30,170 nucleotides of DNA from Faeciplasma sp900553675 (GCA_958428235.1 CAUAFG010000027.1:1-30170); one strand, 5' to 3'. Counted from the first letter of the stretch, positions 17,995-25,667 are shown. Notes: generated from the letters alone by a model not told the origin. Made by a program: numbers and translations.

Positions 17995-18445
17995 GCTTTA
18001 TGCTCCTATTCGTTTGTGACTGGGGAACGTCGCGGCTTTCATACTCTGTCAGCATTGCTTTCAGCTTTTCAGCCAGCAGCGTTTGGTACTTGTCCGTTTC
18101 GGAGTGAACCCTGCGGCTGTATGCCTGCGCTTCTTCGATGATATTTTCGGCGCGTTCTTTTGCCTCGATTTCCATTTGCCAGAACTTGGCTTCCTTTTCC
18201 GTTTGCAGCCTTTGAACATTCTCGACATACTGCGAAGCCGCGGCTTCGGCTGCTTTAAACACTCCGTTCAGCTGCATTACCGCCTGCGCGATAGAGCCAG
18301 CCTCGTCGATGGCTATCGTTCTTTCGCTGAGCTTTTCTTCGGTTTCCTTAAGCTTAAGCTGCAAGCGCTCGTTTTCGCGGCGCTCGTCTAAAAGCAGCTG
18401 CAAAAGATCGGCGCGGCTGAGCTTTTTTAATTCGCTATCGTTCAT
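17981..18445 (-). CDS. Coiled-coil protein, first gene of the pilus operon
   Basis: No signal peptide or membrane segment, so it is likely cytoplasmic. Its 154 residues are almost entirely charged helix (about 1-130) with heptad-like spacing (LLLDERRENERLQLKLKETEEKL...). The second half (KAEAAASQYVENVQRLQTEKEAKFWQMEIEAKERAENII, written here only as a pattern of E/A/K-rich heptads) resembles DivIVA-like scaffolds, but I cannot assign a family. A strong RBS AGGAGG (18451-18456) precedes it and it overlaps the signal peptidase gene. Its position suggests a role in positioning or regulating pilus assembly at the inner membrane. This is inference only. Confidence 0.75.
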   Translation of the reverse strand: MNDSELKKLSRADLLQLLLDERRENERLQLKLKETEEKLSERTIAIDEAGSIAQAVMQLNGVFKAAEAAASQYVENVQRLQTEKEAKFWQMEIEAKERAENIIEEAQAYSRRVHSETDKYQTLLAEKLKAMLTEYESRDVPQSQTNRSIKREKA

Positions 18446-18503
18446 ACGCGCCTCCTGCGGACTAAGTACGGACTGTATATGCTATATGCTCGAAAAAATA
18501 AAA

Positions 18504-18593
18504 AATGACGGTCTGATATTCTGCGCGCTGTGCCGATAGTGAGCAACTTACAACACAAAACAACATAATTACCTATATAATGAACCGTCATTA
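18504..18593 (-). promoter_or_regulatory. Pilus operon leader with mutually exclusive hairpins
   Basis: The transcript from the promoter at 18622 has a leader of about 170 bases. AATGACGGT (minus strand, 18584-18592) can pair with ACCGTCATT (18504-18512), which is followed by TTTTTATTTTTT, a terminator-like tail. The same AATGA is also in a compact local hairpin TAATGA-CGGT-TCATTA (18578-18593). Both cannot form at once, which is the layout of an attenuator. No known riboswitch class is recognised. Confidence 0.4.
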
Positions 18594-18621
18594 GTCAGTG
18601 CTAATCTTTATTGCGAAAATT

Positions 18622-18650
18622 TGTATAGCACAAAGTTTGTAAAAAGTCAA
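18622..18650 (-). promoter_or_regulatory. Promoter of the pilus operon
   Basis: Minus-strand TTGACT (18645-18650), 17-base spacer, TATACA (18622-18627). Confidence 0.65.
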
Positions 18651-18780
18651 CAGTCAAAACTATAATTATATGCAATATGATTAAACATTCACAAAAATGC
18701 CTTTGCCGTTAGTATATATTGACGATAAAATTTCTGCGGCTGTGGCAGTTCCAAAAAGTCCCAAAATAATTCATGCATGC

Positions 18781-18812
18781 AAAAAAAGAGCTGCCCATAC
18801 AGGACAGCTCTT
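18781..18812 (-). terminator. Terminator of the 613-residue secreted protein gene
   Basis: 11-bp stem (AAGAGCTGTCC with GGGCAGCTCTT, one G-T pair), TGTAT loop and a T7 tail on the minus strand, 22 bases after the stop. Confidence 0.9.
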
Positions 18813-18834
18813 AATTATTCGGTTAATTACTGAA

Positions 18835-20676
18835 TTACTCAGCAACAGGAGCTTCTGCGGGAACCAGAACCTCAAAGCCGTAAACAGTGGTGTCGCCTTC
18901 AAAGTTGAGCATGAAGTTTGCCCATCCGCCGATATCGCCGGAGAGAGCAACAGGGCTGTTTGCAACTATATCAGCACAGTTGAACCAAGCAACGTTCTTT
19001 TCGCCCTCTTCAACAACTGCGGGAGCAGTGGTCTCGAAAGCTTCGGGAGCAGAGGTCTTTTCAGTCTGGAAGATAACGCCGTTAAGCTTACCGGTGTATG
19101 TAACCTTAAGCCAAGCGCCTTCGGTGGGGATAGCCTTTACAACAGCGTTCCAAGCCTTGCCACCGTCGATCCAGTTGGTAGCGATTCTTGCGTTGCCATT
19201 GTTTTCAGCGTCAACGAGAACTACGCCGTCGGCGAAGGTGCCGGGAGCATCCTGGTAATCCTGACCGCCGGTGGTTTCAAGAACTAATACAGACTGATCT
19301 GTTGCTTCAGACTCGATAACAGCATGGCACATCGGGCAGTAGCCGCCGATATCGGTATGAGGCATAGCCAAGAAGCGACCGCGAATGAGAACTGCATGGT
19401 ACTCATCGGTTACGTATACGAATGCCAAGTTGCTGCTTACTCTCTTCTTGCCGGAAGCAGGAACTGTTACCTTTATGTAGTTATAGGTTACGGTGTCGCC
19501 AGCGCCGCCGTCGCAGTTATTTCTGAGTCTTGCAAGGTACTTAATGTCGCCGCCGCAAGCAGCTGCAAATTCAGCAGCAGTCATCTTTATAGTCTTGTCA
19601 ACAGCATTCTTTTCAAGACCTATAGTCTTACCGGCAGTTTCAGTTATGAGCTGTGCGCCCCAGCCTTCGCCTTCAGTGGTGTACTCAAAAATAATAGTTG
19701 TGCCTTCTTCAGAAAGAGCCTTCTTAACTTCAGCAAGCTCTTCCTTTGTGAGGATTTCGCCCCAGGTTGCGGGTGCGCGCTCGCCCAATTCAACCAAAAC
19801 TTCGTTGCCCTTAACAACCTTGATCGAATTGTATGTTACCTTCTTAACGCCATAGTTAGAACGGAAGAGGGTGATGTTGTCTACAGAACCAAGCTGATTA
19901 ACAATTGTTTCGGAAGTTATTGCCTTAGTGTTCTTGTTGCCATCTGCAGTCAAGCCTTCGGTAATGCTGTTTGTTTCAAATATAAGCTGGAATCCCCAAC
20001 CCTTATTGCCGTTGGTGGTGTAGCTTGCCTCGAAAACAGCGCCTTCCTTAGACATTGCAGCCTTTAAAGCATCGGCATTAGTGCCTTCGATAAGTACTTC
20101 CCAGCTCTTGAATTCCTTGTTCTCAACAAGAACGATTTCTTCAGCTTCTCCAGAGTCGCTCTTCTTAGTGAACTTAGCAGAGTATAAGGTGAAGTCGTTC
20201 TGACCATGCTGAATAGTGAAGTCGGTAATATCATCGACAGTCTTGCCGTTAGCTTCCCAAGCTTTAAGAGCTTCGTCCAAATCAAGGGTTGCTACCTTTT
20301 TACCGTCCTCGGTATTAGCTACTTTGCACGCTGCGGGAAAATCAAACGCATGGAAATAAACAACCGGAATACCACCATTGCACCATCCAACAGGAGAACC
20401 TGTATAAACGAAGCTGAATGTTGATCCGCCTTCGCTTATTATTGCCTTGATTTCATCCATGCTCAATGTGAAAATGTCTGAATCATCACGATTCCAAACC
20501 CTGCCTTTTCCAAAGAAAGCGTTGGGTTCCTTGGGATCAAAATCTGAAAAGCCTTCAGCATTCTCGAATACAACGATTTCGTCTGCAGATGCAGGCTCGT
20601 CAGCTGCGAAAACATTTACCGCGAATACAGGCAGGAGCATAACTACTGCGAGTACAATCGCTAAAATCTTTTTCAT
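18835..20676 (-). CDS. Large secreted protein of repeated beta-sandwich-like modules
   Basis: 613 residues with a signal peptide (MKKILAIVLAVVMLLPVF..NVFA). The ATG at 20676 is chosen over an upstream frame extension because GGAGG lies 9 bases before it. Four modules can be seen. Module 1 (about 30-185; VVFENAEGFSDF..., LDEALKAW, FTLYSAKF) is a paralogue of the protein at 22711-23397. Modules 2 and 3 resemble each other (GWG.QL..ET..., YNSIKV/YNYIKV endings). A linker with GGYCPMCH may bind metal, and module 4 ends FEVLVP. This looks like carbohydrate-binding-type jelly-roll modules, but no family is certain. Unlike its four neighbours it lacks the C-terminal anchor and ends APVAE, so it is probably released. 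It has its own promoter and terminator. Confidence 0.8.
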   Translation of the reverse strand: MKKILAIVLAVVMLLPVFAVNVFAADEPASADEIVVFENAEGFSDFDPKEPNAFFGKGRVWNRDDSDIFTLSMDEIKAIISEGGSTFSFVYTGSPVGWCNGGIPVVYFHAFDFPAACKVANTEDGKKVATLDLDEALKAWEANGKTVDDITDFTIQHGQNDFTLYSAKFTKKSDSGEAEEIVLVENKEFKSWEVLIEGTNADALKAAMSKEGAVFEASYTTNGNKGWGFQLIFETNSITEGLTADGNKNTKAITSETIVNQLGSVDNITLFRSNYGVKKVTYNSIKVVKGNEVLVELGERAPATWGEILTKEELAEVKKALSEEGTTIIFEYTTEGEGWGAQLITETAGKTIGLEKNAVDKTIKMTAAEFAAACGGDIKYLARLRNNCDGGAGDTVTYNYIKVTVPASGKKRVSSNLAFVYVTDEYHAVLIRGRFLAMPHTDIGGYCPMCHAVIESEATDQSVLVLETTGGQDYQDAPGTFADGVVLVDAENNGNARIATNWIDGGKAWNAVVKAIPTEGAWLKVTYTGKLNGVIFQTEKTSAPEAFETTAPAVVEEGEKNVAWFNCADIVANSPVALSGDIGGWANFMLNFEGDTTVYGFEVLVPAEAPVAE

Positions 20677-20730
20677 AGTTTTTACCTCCAAAATATTATA
20701 GTTTAAATAGGTTAGCATTAAACTGCTAAT

Positions 20731-20759
20731 ATCATAGCACTTTTTATCCGTTATGTCAA
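20731..20759 (-). promoter_or_regulatory. Promoter of the large secreted protein gene
   Basis: Minus-strand TTGACA (20754-20759), 17-base spacer, TATGAT (20731-20736). Confidence 0.75.
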
Positions 20760-20849
20760 TCTCTAAACCGAAAATTCATATAAAAAATACAAATTAATCT
20801 TTTAAATATCAGCGTTTTGACAAAGGAAAAATTTACTTCGACTCAGGCT

Positions 20850-20883
20850 GAAAATCCTCACGCCGTTGGGCATGAGGATTTTT
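20850..20883 (-). terminator. Terminator after the first small surface protein gene
   Basis: 13-bp stem AAATCCTCATGCC / GGCGTGAGGATTT with one G-T pair, CAAC loop and a TTTT tail on the minus strand. Confidence 0.85.
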
Positions 20884-20916
20884 CACACCGATTGATTTAT
20901 CCTTTGATAAACGTTA

Positions 20917-21618
20917 TTATTTTCTCTTCGAGATTACAACGGCGGCAGCTGCGATTGCCATGGGGAGAACTGCCAGAACTATGCCGGTGTCGGCAGGAGT
21001 GGTAGTTTCAGCAGCGGGAGCAGTATCTGTGGGAGCAGTAGTGTCTGCGGGAGCTTCGGTGGGTGCTTCCTCTGCGGGAGCATTAGTCTCAGCAGAAGCG
21101 GGAGCAGTGGTAGAAGGCTCGTTTACGACAAAGAAGTCGCCCCAGCCATAGGAATCGCCGACGTTTCCAACGTCACCATAGAAAGAAAACTTCTCAACAG
21201 GAGCTTCGGTAACAGTGAATACAATGGTGGAAGCACCGCCCTCAACCTCCGTAAACACGGCAGTGAGACCAAGTCTGGCTACATCGCCATCGTTGACGCC
21301 GTAAGCTCCGAAGTACTTGGTTGCTTCTGAGCCATCGAAAGCAACGTCCTTATAAGAACCGCCGAAGATAGCAAGGTTGCAATAGTTAGTAGTGCCATCT
21401 GCATCATACATAGCCTTAAGGCAGAACTCTGCGGCAACAGTGCCGTCGAAAGTAACCGTCAAGGTATCGCCGATTCTAAGAGTGTTGTCACCGCTGCTGG
21501 TCTTGAAGTAAACACCCGCAGGGCCATTGGATGCCGTGCCGTAATCGGCAGCGAAAGCTGTAACTGAAAGAGCCATAACCATCATTACAGCCATAACGAT
21601 TGCCAAAATCTTCTTCAT
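20917..21618 (-). CDS. Secreted surface protein with PADTG tail (array member 1)
   Basis: 233 residues: signal peptide (1-23, ending AFAA), one beta-rich domain of unknown family (about 24-165; contains RIGDTLTVTFDGTV and YCNLAIFGGSY), a Thr/Ala/Pro-rich stalk (about 168-207), then TPADTG, a hydrophobic stretch and the basic end SKRK. The tail is nearly identical in the next three genes. It resembles a cell-wall sorting signal with PADTG in place of LPxTG; simple membrane anchoring is the alternative. GGAGGAG RBS, own promoter and terminator. The domain differs from those of its neighbours, so only the signal, stalk and tail are shared. Confidence 0.82.
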   Translation of the reverse strand: MKKILAIVMAVMMVMALSVTAFAADYGTASNGPAGVYFKTSSGDNTLRIGDTLTVTFDGTVAAEFCLKAMYDADGTTNYCNLAIFGGSYKDVAFDGSEATKYFGAYGVNDGDVARLGLTAVFTEVEGGASTIVFTVTEAPVEKFSFYGDVGNVGDSYGWGDFFVVNEPSTTAPASAETNAPAEEAPTEAPADTTAPTDTAPAAETTTPADTGIVLAVLPMAIAAAAVVISKRK

Positions 21619-21673
21619 AATATTTCTCCTCCAAACTTTATATAGGATTATTCGGTTTTGCTAAACCATTTTG

Positions 21674-21702
21674 ATTATATCACCCTGTAACCGTTTTGTA
21701 AA
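21674..21702 (-). promoter_or_regulatory. Promoter of array member 1
   Basis: Minus-strand TTTACA (21697-21702), 17-base spacer, TATAAT (21674-21679). Confidence 0.8.
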
Positions 21703-21795
21703 TACTTTTTGGCGATTATAGGCGTCCGCGACTTTAAATTCATATACTTTAGCCTTAAAATACAAGCTGTATATGTGCAAAATCACTAAAACAGG

Positions 21796-21826
21796 ACAAA
21801 AAAAGAGACGCCCGAAGACGTCTCTT
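21796..21826 (-). terminator. Terminator of array member 2
   Basis: 10-bp stem AAGAGACGTC / GGCGTCTCTT closed by a UUCG tetraloop, with a T7 tail on the minus strand. Nearly the same hairpin follows the next two genes. Confidence 0.92.
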
Positions 21827-21847
21827 ATAATGTGTGCCTACTGTAAA

Positions 21848-22528
21848 TTACTTTCTCTTTGAGATTACAACAGCAGCTGCGGCAACCGCCATAGGAAGAA
21901 CTGCCAGAACTATGCCGGTGTCGGCAGGAGTGGTAGTATCGGCAGCAGGAGCAGTATCGGCAGCGGGAGCGGTGGTATCTGCGGGAGCTTCGGCAGCGTC
22001 GTCAGCGGGAGCTGCGGTGTCTTCTGCGGGAGCATTGCCCTCACCGGTGTAGGTTACGGCAACGGAAACCTCGAAGGTGATTTCGCCGGCTTCGGAAGCG
22101 AAAGCGTAGGGGTTGAGTACTACAGCGGTAGTTCCGGCAGGAATATCGCCCGAAACAACGGCAACACCGTCAACGAAATCAGCGGTCATAGCAGTCTCGC
22201 CGTCTCTTGTGTTCCAGTGAAGCTCGAGCTTAGGAGATACGCCCTTAGAGCAAGGATCGGTATTGCTTGCCTTAACGGTAACTTCAATCGAAGTAACCTG
22301 AGACAAAGGAGCAACCTTTTCGATAATCTCGGTGATTATGGGGAAGCATCCGCCCCAGGTGCCGTCAGCGGCAACACCGGTCATGGTGGCTACGTTGGTA
22401 TCATAGTCGTTATCGGTGAATGTGCAGACAAAGGAACCGGTTGCGGTTGCAGTGCCGTCAGCATAAACGCCGATGGAAAGTGCGCATACCATTGCAAGCG
22501 CCAGTACAACAGCTAAAATTTTCTTCAT
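21848..22528 (-). CDS. Secreted surface protein with PADTG tail (array member 2)
   Basis: 226 residues from the ATG at 22528, chosen because GGAGG lies 7 bases before it. Signal peptide (ending VYA), a beta-rich domain (about 25-155; SFVCTFTDNDYDTNVATMTG, IEVTVKASNTDPC, two Cys), a Thr/Ala/Pro/Asp stalk, then TPADTG, a hydrophobic helix and KRK. No family is recognised for the domain. Alternating strands and the pattern GVAVVSGDIPAGTTAVVLNPY suggest a beta-sandwich. Its own promoter and UUCG-loop terminator make it an independent unit. Confidence 0.82.
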   Translation of the reverse strand: MKKILAVVLALAMVCALSIGVYADGTATATGSFVCTFTDNDYDTNVATMTGVAADGTWGGCFPIITEIIEKVAPLSQVTSIEVTVKASNTDPCSKGVSPKLELHWNTRDGETAMTADFVDGVAVVSGDIPAGTTAVVLNPYAFASEAGEITFEVSVAVTYTGEGNAPAEDTAAPADDAAEAPADTTAPAADTAPAADTTTPADTGIVLAVLPMAVAAAAVVISKRK

Positions 22529-22570
22529 TTTCTTTTCCTCCAAGTAAATATTCGGTATTAAACCACATTT

Positions 22571-22599
22571 ATTATACCACGTCCGTTAACTTTTGTAAA
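22571..22599 (-). promoter_or_regulatory. Promoter of array member 2
   Basis: Minus-strand TTTACA (22594-22599), 17-base spacer, TATAAT (22571-22576). Confidence 0.82.
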
Positions 22600-22662
22600 T
22601 ACGATTTTCCAAATTCCTATTGATATATATTAACTTTTGGCTTGATGTTTCGGCATAACAGC

Positions 22663-22694
22663 AAAAAAAGAGGCGCCCATGCGGACGTCTCTTT
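22663..22694 (-). terminator. Terminator of array member 3
   Basis: 12-base arms AAAGAGACGTCC / GGGCGCCTCTTT (one mismatch, one G-T), GCAT loop and a T-rich tail on the minus strand. Confidence 0.88.
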
Positions 22695-22710
22695 TCACAT
22701 TTTAAGCAAA

Positions 22711-23397
22711 TTACTTTCTCTTAGAGATAACAACTGCAGCTGCGGCAATCGCCATAGGGAGAACAGCCAGAACTATGCCGGTGTCGGCAGGCTCGGTAGT
22801 CTCGGCAGCGGGAGCAGTATCTGTGGGAGCGGTGGTATCCTCTGCAGGAGCGGTAGTATCATCCTCAGCGGGAGCGGTTGTCTCGGTGGGAGCAACAGCG
22901 TCAGCACCGGTTACGAACTTAGCAGAGTACAGCTTGAAGTTGCCTGTCCAAACCTGAACCAGGAATGCCTCGGCAGTATCAAGAGTAAGACCTGCATCTG
23001 TCCAAGCTTTAACCATATCATCAAGAGCAACGGTAGCTTCATACTTGCCGTCGCCAAGATCGGTTACGGTGAACGGAGCAGTTACGCCATTACCGTTACC
23101 ATCGGTAAATGAAAGGTTAAGGGTGGGGTTGCCTGCTCCGTCGCCGGAGTAAACATAGGTAAAGGTTGCGCCGCCCTCTTCCATTATAGGCTTGATGTCA
23201 GCCCAGGTAACGGAAAGGCACTGAGCAGCCTCACGTCCCCAGTAAGCGTCGGTACCAAAGAAGTCCCAAGGATTGACAAGATCAGCAAACGCCTGACCTT
23301 CAGCATTCTCGAATACAACGTTTTCTTCAGCGAAAGCGGGTACTGCGAGTGCGAAGAGCATAACGAGTGCCAAAAGTGTGGCTAAAATTTTCTTCAT
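22711..23397 (-). CDS. Secreted surface protein with PADTG tail (array member 3)
   Basis: 228 residues from the ATG at 23397 (GGAGG RBS). Signal peptide ends AFA. The domain (about 20-160; VVFENAEGQAFADL..., FFGTDAYWGRE, TFTYVYSGDG, LDDMVKAW, FKLYSAKFV) is clearly paralogous to module 1 of the large protein at 18835-20676, sharing FENAEG, W.R, LD...KAW and LYSAKF. A jelly-roll carbohydrate-binding fold is plausible. A Thr/Ala/Pro/Asp stalk and the EPADTG-hydrophobic-KRK tail follow. Own promoter and terminator. Confidence 0.83.
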   Translation of the reverse strand: MKKILATLLALVMLFALAVPAFAEENVVFENAEGQAFADLVNPWDFFGTDAYWGREAAQCLSVTWADIKPIMEEGGATFTYVYSGDGAGNPTLNLSFTDGNGNGVTAPFTVTDLGDGKYEATVALDDMVKAWTDAGLTLDTAEAFLVQVWTGNFKLYSAKFVTGADAVAPTETTAPAEDDTTAPAEDTTAPTDTAPAAETTEPADTGIVLAVLPMAIAAAAVVISKRK

Positions 23398-23440
23398 TTT
23401 CTTTTCCTCCAAGTAGATATTCGGTTAAATAACCATATTT

Positions 23441-23469
23441 ATTATAGCACGACTATTTAATTTTGTAAA
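23441..23469 (-). promoter_or_regulatory. Promoter of array member 3
   Basis: Minus-strand TTTACA (23464-23469), 17-base spacer, TATAAT (23441-23446). About 45 bases of leader are similar to those of member 2. Confidence 0.82.
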
Positions 23470-23532
23470 TAGTGTTTGGCAATTTCTTATTGACTTATAA
23501 TAACATCAAGCTTGATGTTTTAATACATAATG

Positions 23533-23562
23533 CAAAAAGAGACGCCGCTAAGACATCTCTTT
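23533..23562 (-). terminator. Terminator of array member 4
   Basis: Stem AAAGAGATGTC / GGCGTCTCTTT with two G-T pairs, TTAGC loop and a T-rich tail. Same family as the hairpins at 21796 and 22663. Confidence 0.88.
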
Positions 23563-23581
23563 ATGTTTTGACTTTTCAAAA

Positions 23582-24286
23582 TTATTTTCTCTTAGAGATT
23601 ACAACGGCAGCTGCGGCAATTGCCATGGGAAGAACAGCCAGAACTATTCCGGTTTCAGCGGGAGTGGTGTCGGCAGCAGGAGCAGGGGTGTTGTCCTCTG
23701 CGGAAGCAGTGGTATCTGTGGGAGCTTCGGCAGCGTCGTCAGCGGGGGCTGCGGTGGTGTCTTCAGCAGGAGCGGTGGTGTCGTCAGCGGCAGGAGCGTT
23801 GGGGTTGCTTACGGTAAAGGTTACCTTAACTTCCTTAAAGCCTGCGGGAAGATCGCCGGTAAGAGCATTCAGACCGCCCATCTTAAAGAGAAGCACAACG
23901 CCGTTGTTGCCGTCGAGGTTGCCGTTCTTAACGGTGTTTGTGGACTTTTCAGCGTCAAGCTCAACCTTGGTGCCGTCAAGCTCGAGAGCGGTAACGGTTA
24001 CAACAGTGCCGTCGGGAAGAGCGGTATTCTGCGAAACGTTGCCGGCAGTGGTCTTAACGCCGATGAACGAAGCGTCTGCGCTTGTGGACTGAGAGCTTTC
24101 AAGAGTCGCGGTAAGGGTGAACTCGCCGCCCTTTGAAACGTCTATCGTTTCGGACTGAACAAGAGTTCCGAAAACATCGCCGATTTCAAGAAGCATATTG
24201 GTGTCGCCGGCTGCTGCAAAAGCAGACACGGTCATGCAGGAAACAAGCATTACCGCTGCAAAAGCAATTGTTAAAATTTTTTTCAT
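23582..24286 (-). CDS. Secreted surface protein with PAETG tail (array member 4)
   Basis: 234 residues from the ATG at 24286 (GGAGGAAAA RBS). The signal peptide contains a Cys (VMLVSCMTVSAFAA), but there is no clear lipobox spacing. The domain (about 25-165; NMLLEIGDVFGTLVQSETIDV, GEFTLTATLE, VKVTFTVSN) resembles calcium-independent beta-sandwich modules, but no family is certain. A stalk rich in Thr/Ala/Pro/Asp follows, then TPAETG, a hydrophobic helix and KRK. Its promoter differs from the others in the -35 (TTGAAT). First gene of the array as transcribed. Confidence 0.82.
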   Translation of the reverse strand: MKKILTIAFAAVMLVSCMTVSAFAAAGDTNMLLEIGDVFGTLVQSETIDVSKGGEFTLTATLESSQSTSADASFIGVKTTAGNVSQNTALPDGTVVTVTALELDGTKVELDAEKSTNTVKNGNLDGNNGVVLLFKMGGLNALTGDLPAGFKEVKVTFTVSNPNAPAADDTTAPAEDTTAAPADDAAEAPTDTTASAEDNTPAPAADTTPAETGIVLAVLPMAIAAAAVVISKRK

Positions 24287-24361
24287 CAGATTTTCCTCCA
24301 ATTATATATTTCGGTGCATATCCTCATAACTTGAAAGTTAATTAGGATACAAACCTACTAA

Positions 24362-24390
24362 ATTATATACCTGATCAACGCCTAATTCAA
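24362..24390 (-). promoter_or_regulatory. Promoter of array member 4
   Basis: Minus-strand TTGAAT (24385-24390), 17-base spacer, TATAAT (24362-24367). Confidence 0.7.
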
Positions 24391-24747
24391 GTAGTTTTAC
24401 ACAATGCGCGAGATATCGTCAAAAAGTTATAAGAATACATCAACACAAAGCTCAGCTAAAGATAATCATTTCCGGAAAGCCATGCATTGCCGACCAATTA
24501 AAGCCAATAGACCGATATTATATGAGCAGAAAGCGGAGCTCCGACGACATTATCATATCGCCTATATTATAAATAGTATATACAATAGATTTTAACGGCA
24601 TTTTTGCGGGAAAAACGCAGCCGTCGCGCATTTGAAAAGCTCATCTTTCAAAAATGAAACGTAAATCAAGAAATGAAGAAAAATAAAGAGAAATCAAAAG
24701 AATTAAAAAGAAATCGGGATATATTTAAAAAAAGTTTTAAAAAGGGC
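24391..24747. other. Divergent intergenic region
   Basis: Lies between the promoter of array member 4 and that of rplM. It holds an A-rich plus-strand stretch (24660-24745) and no convincing gene. I see no structured ribosomal-protein leader. Confidence 0.6.
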
Positions 24748-24776
24748 TTGACAATTGCGCGGGTGTGTAATATAAT
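24748..24776 (+). promoter_or_regulatory. Promoter of rplM-rpsI
   Basis: Perfect TTGACA (24748-24753), 17-base spacer, perfect TATAAT (24771-24776). The leader is only about 36 bases, too short for the L13-binding leader known from other Firmicutes. Confidence 0.93.
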
Positions 24777-24818
24777 AGCGGACGTTGCGAATAATTCTAT
24801 TATACAGGAGGAAAGAAA

Positions 24819-25247
24819 ATGTCAACATTTATGGCAAACCCGCAAAACGTTGAGCGCAAGTGGTATGTTATAGACGCTGCCGGCAAGCCCCTCGGAAGAG
24901 TTGCTGTTGCTGCTGCAAGCATTCTTAACGGCAAGAACAAGCCCACCTACACCCCTCACGTAGACTGCGGCGATCATGTTATCATCATCAACTGCGAAAA
25001 AGCGGTTCTCACCGGCAATAAGCTGAACAACAAGGTATTAAGATGGCACACCGGCTGGATCGGTCACCTTAAGGAATACAAGTATTCCGATATGATGGCT
25101 AAGGAGCCTGAAAGAGCTATGAAGATAGCTGTTGAGGGTATGCTTCCCCGCAATACCATCGGTGCAAATTCGGCTAAGAGACTTCGCGTTTACAAGGGTT
25201 CAGAGCATCCTCACACTGCTCAGCAGCCTGAAACCATTGAGCTTTAA
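24819..25247 (+). CDS. rplM: 50S ribosomal protein L13
   Basis: Large-subunit ribosomal protein. Its 142 residues are the usual length. Typical features are the start STFMANPQ...RKWYVIDAAGKPLGRVA, the GKNKPTYTPHVDCGDHVIIIN block, and GMLPRN..G....RLRVYKGSEHPHTAQQPE at the end. GGAGG lies 9 bases before the ATG. It forms the conserved rplM-rpsI operon with the next gene, 18 bases downstream. Confidence 0.98.
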   Translation: MSTFMANPQNVERKWYVIDAAGKPLGRVAVAAASILNGKNKPTYTPHVDCGDHVIIINCEKAVLTGNKLNNKVLRWHTGWIGHLKEYKYSDMMAKEPERAMKIAVEGMLPRNTIGANSAKRLRVYKGSEHPHTAQQPETIEL

Positions 25248-25265
25248 TGAAGGAGGACGGAATCA

Positions 25266-25667
25266 ATGTACGAATCTAAATCAGCATATTTCTATGGAAC
25301 AGGACGCAGAAAGCATTCTGTCGCCAGAGTCCGCCTTTATCAGGGCACCGGCAAGGTAACCGTCAACGGCAGAGATATTGACGATTACTTCGGTCTTGAA
25401 ACCCTTAAGCTCATCGTTCGTCAGCCCCTCAACCTCTGCAACGTTGCAGAAAGTTTCGACGTTGTATGCACAGTAACAGGCGGCGGCGTTACCGGTCAGG
25501 CAGGCGCCATCAGACACGGCATTTCCAGAGCTTTGCTTCAGTACAGCGAAGAACTTCGCCCCCAGCTTAAGGCAGCAGGCTTCCTGACAAGAGACCCCAG
25601 AATGAAGGAAAGAAAGAAGTACGGCTTAAAGGCTGCACGTCGCGCTCCTCAGTTCAGCAAGAGATAA
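25266..25667 (+). CDS. rpsI: 30S ribosomal protein S9
   Basis: Small-subunit ribosomal protein of 133 residues. It starts YFYGTGRRKHSVARVRLYQGTGKVTVNGRDID and ends with the basic tail LKAARRAPQFSKR, whose final Arg reaches the P-site tRNA. RBS AAGGAGG precedes it. The last codons and the terminator are repeated in diverged form at 25805-25874. Confidence 0.98.
   Translation: MYESKSAYFYGTGRRKHSVARVRLYQGTGKVTVNGRDIDDYFGLETLKLIVRQPLNLCNVAESFDVVCTVTGGGVTGQAGAIRHGISRALLQYSEELRPQLKAAGFLTRDPRMKERKKYGLKAARRAPQFSKR

Noticed and set aside
18446..18620. c-di-GMP riboswitch in the pilus leader
   Set aside because: The conserved GEMM core sequences and the two-helix layout are not present.
19324..20067. 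247-codon plus-strand frame
   Set aside because: Antisense to the large secreted protein gene, without an RBS; composition reflects codon bias of the sense strand.
23472..24092. 206-codon plus-strand frame
   Set aside because: Antisense of the Thr/Ala/Pro stalk and tail of array member 4; its Ser/Ala/Gly-rich composition is a shadow.
18835..24286. Cellulosome cohesins or dockerins in the secreted proteins
   Set aside because: No duplicated calcium-binding dockerin loops and no recognisable cohesin pattern.
24777..24818. L13 autoregulatory leader
   Set aside because: The leader is about 36 bases with no stable structure, shorter than known L13 leader RNAs.
24673..24873. 66-codon Lys-rich frame before rplM
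   Set aside because: It overlaps the strong promoter of rplM and has no RBS.
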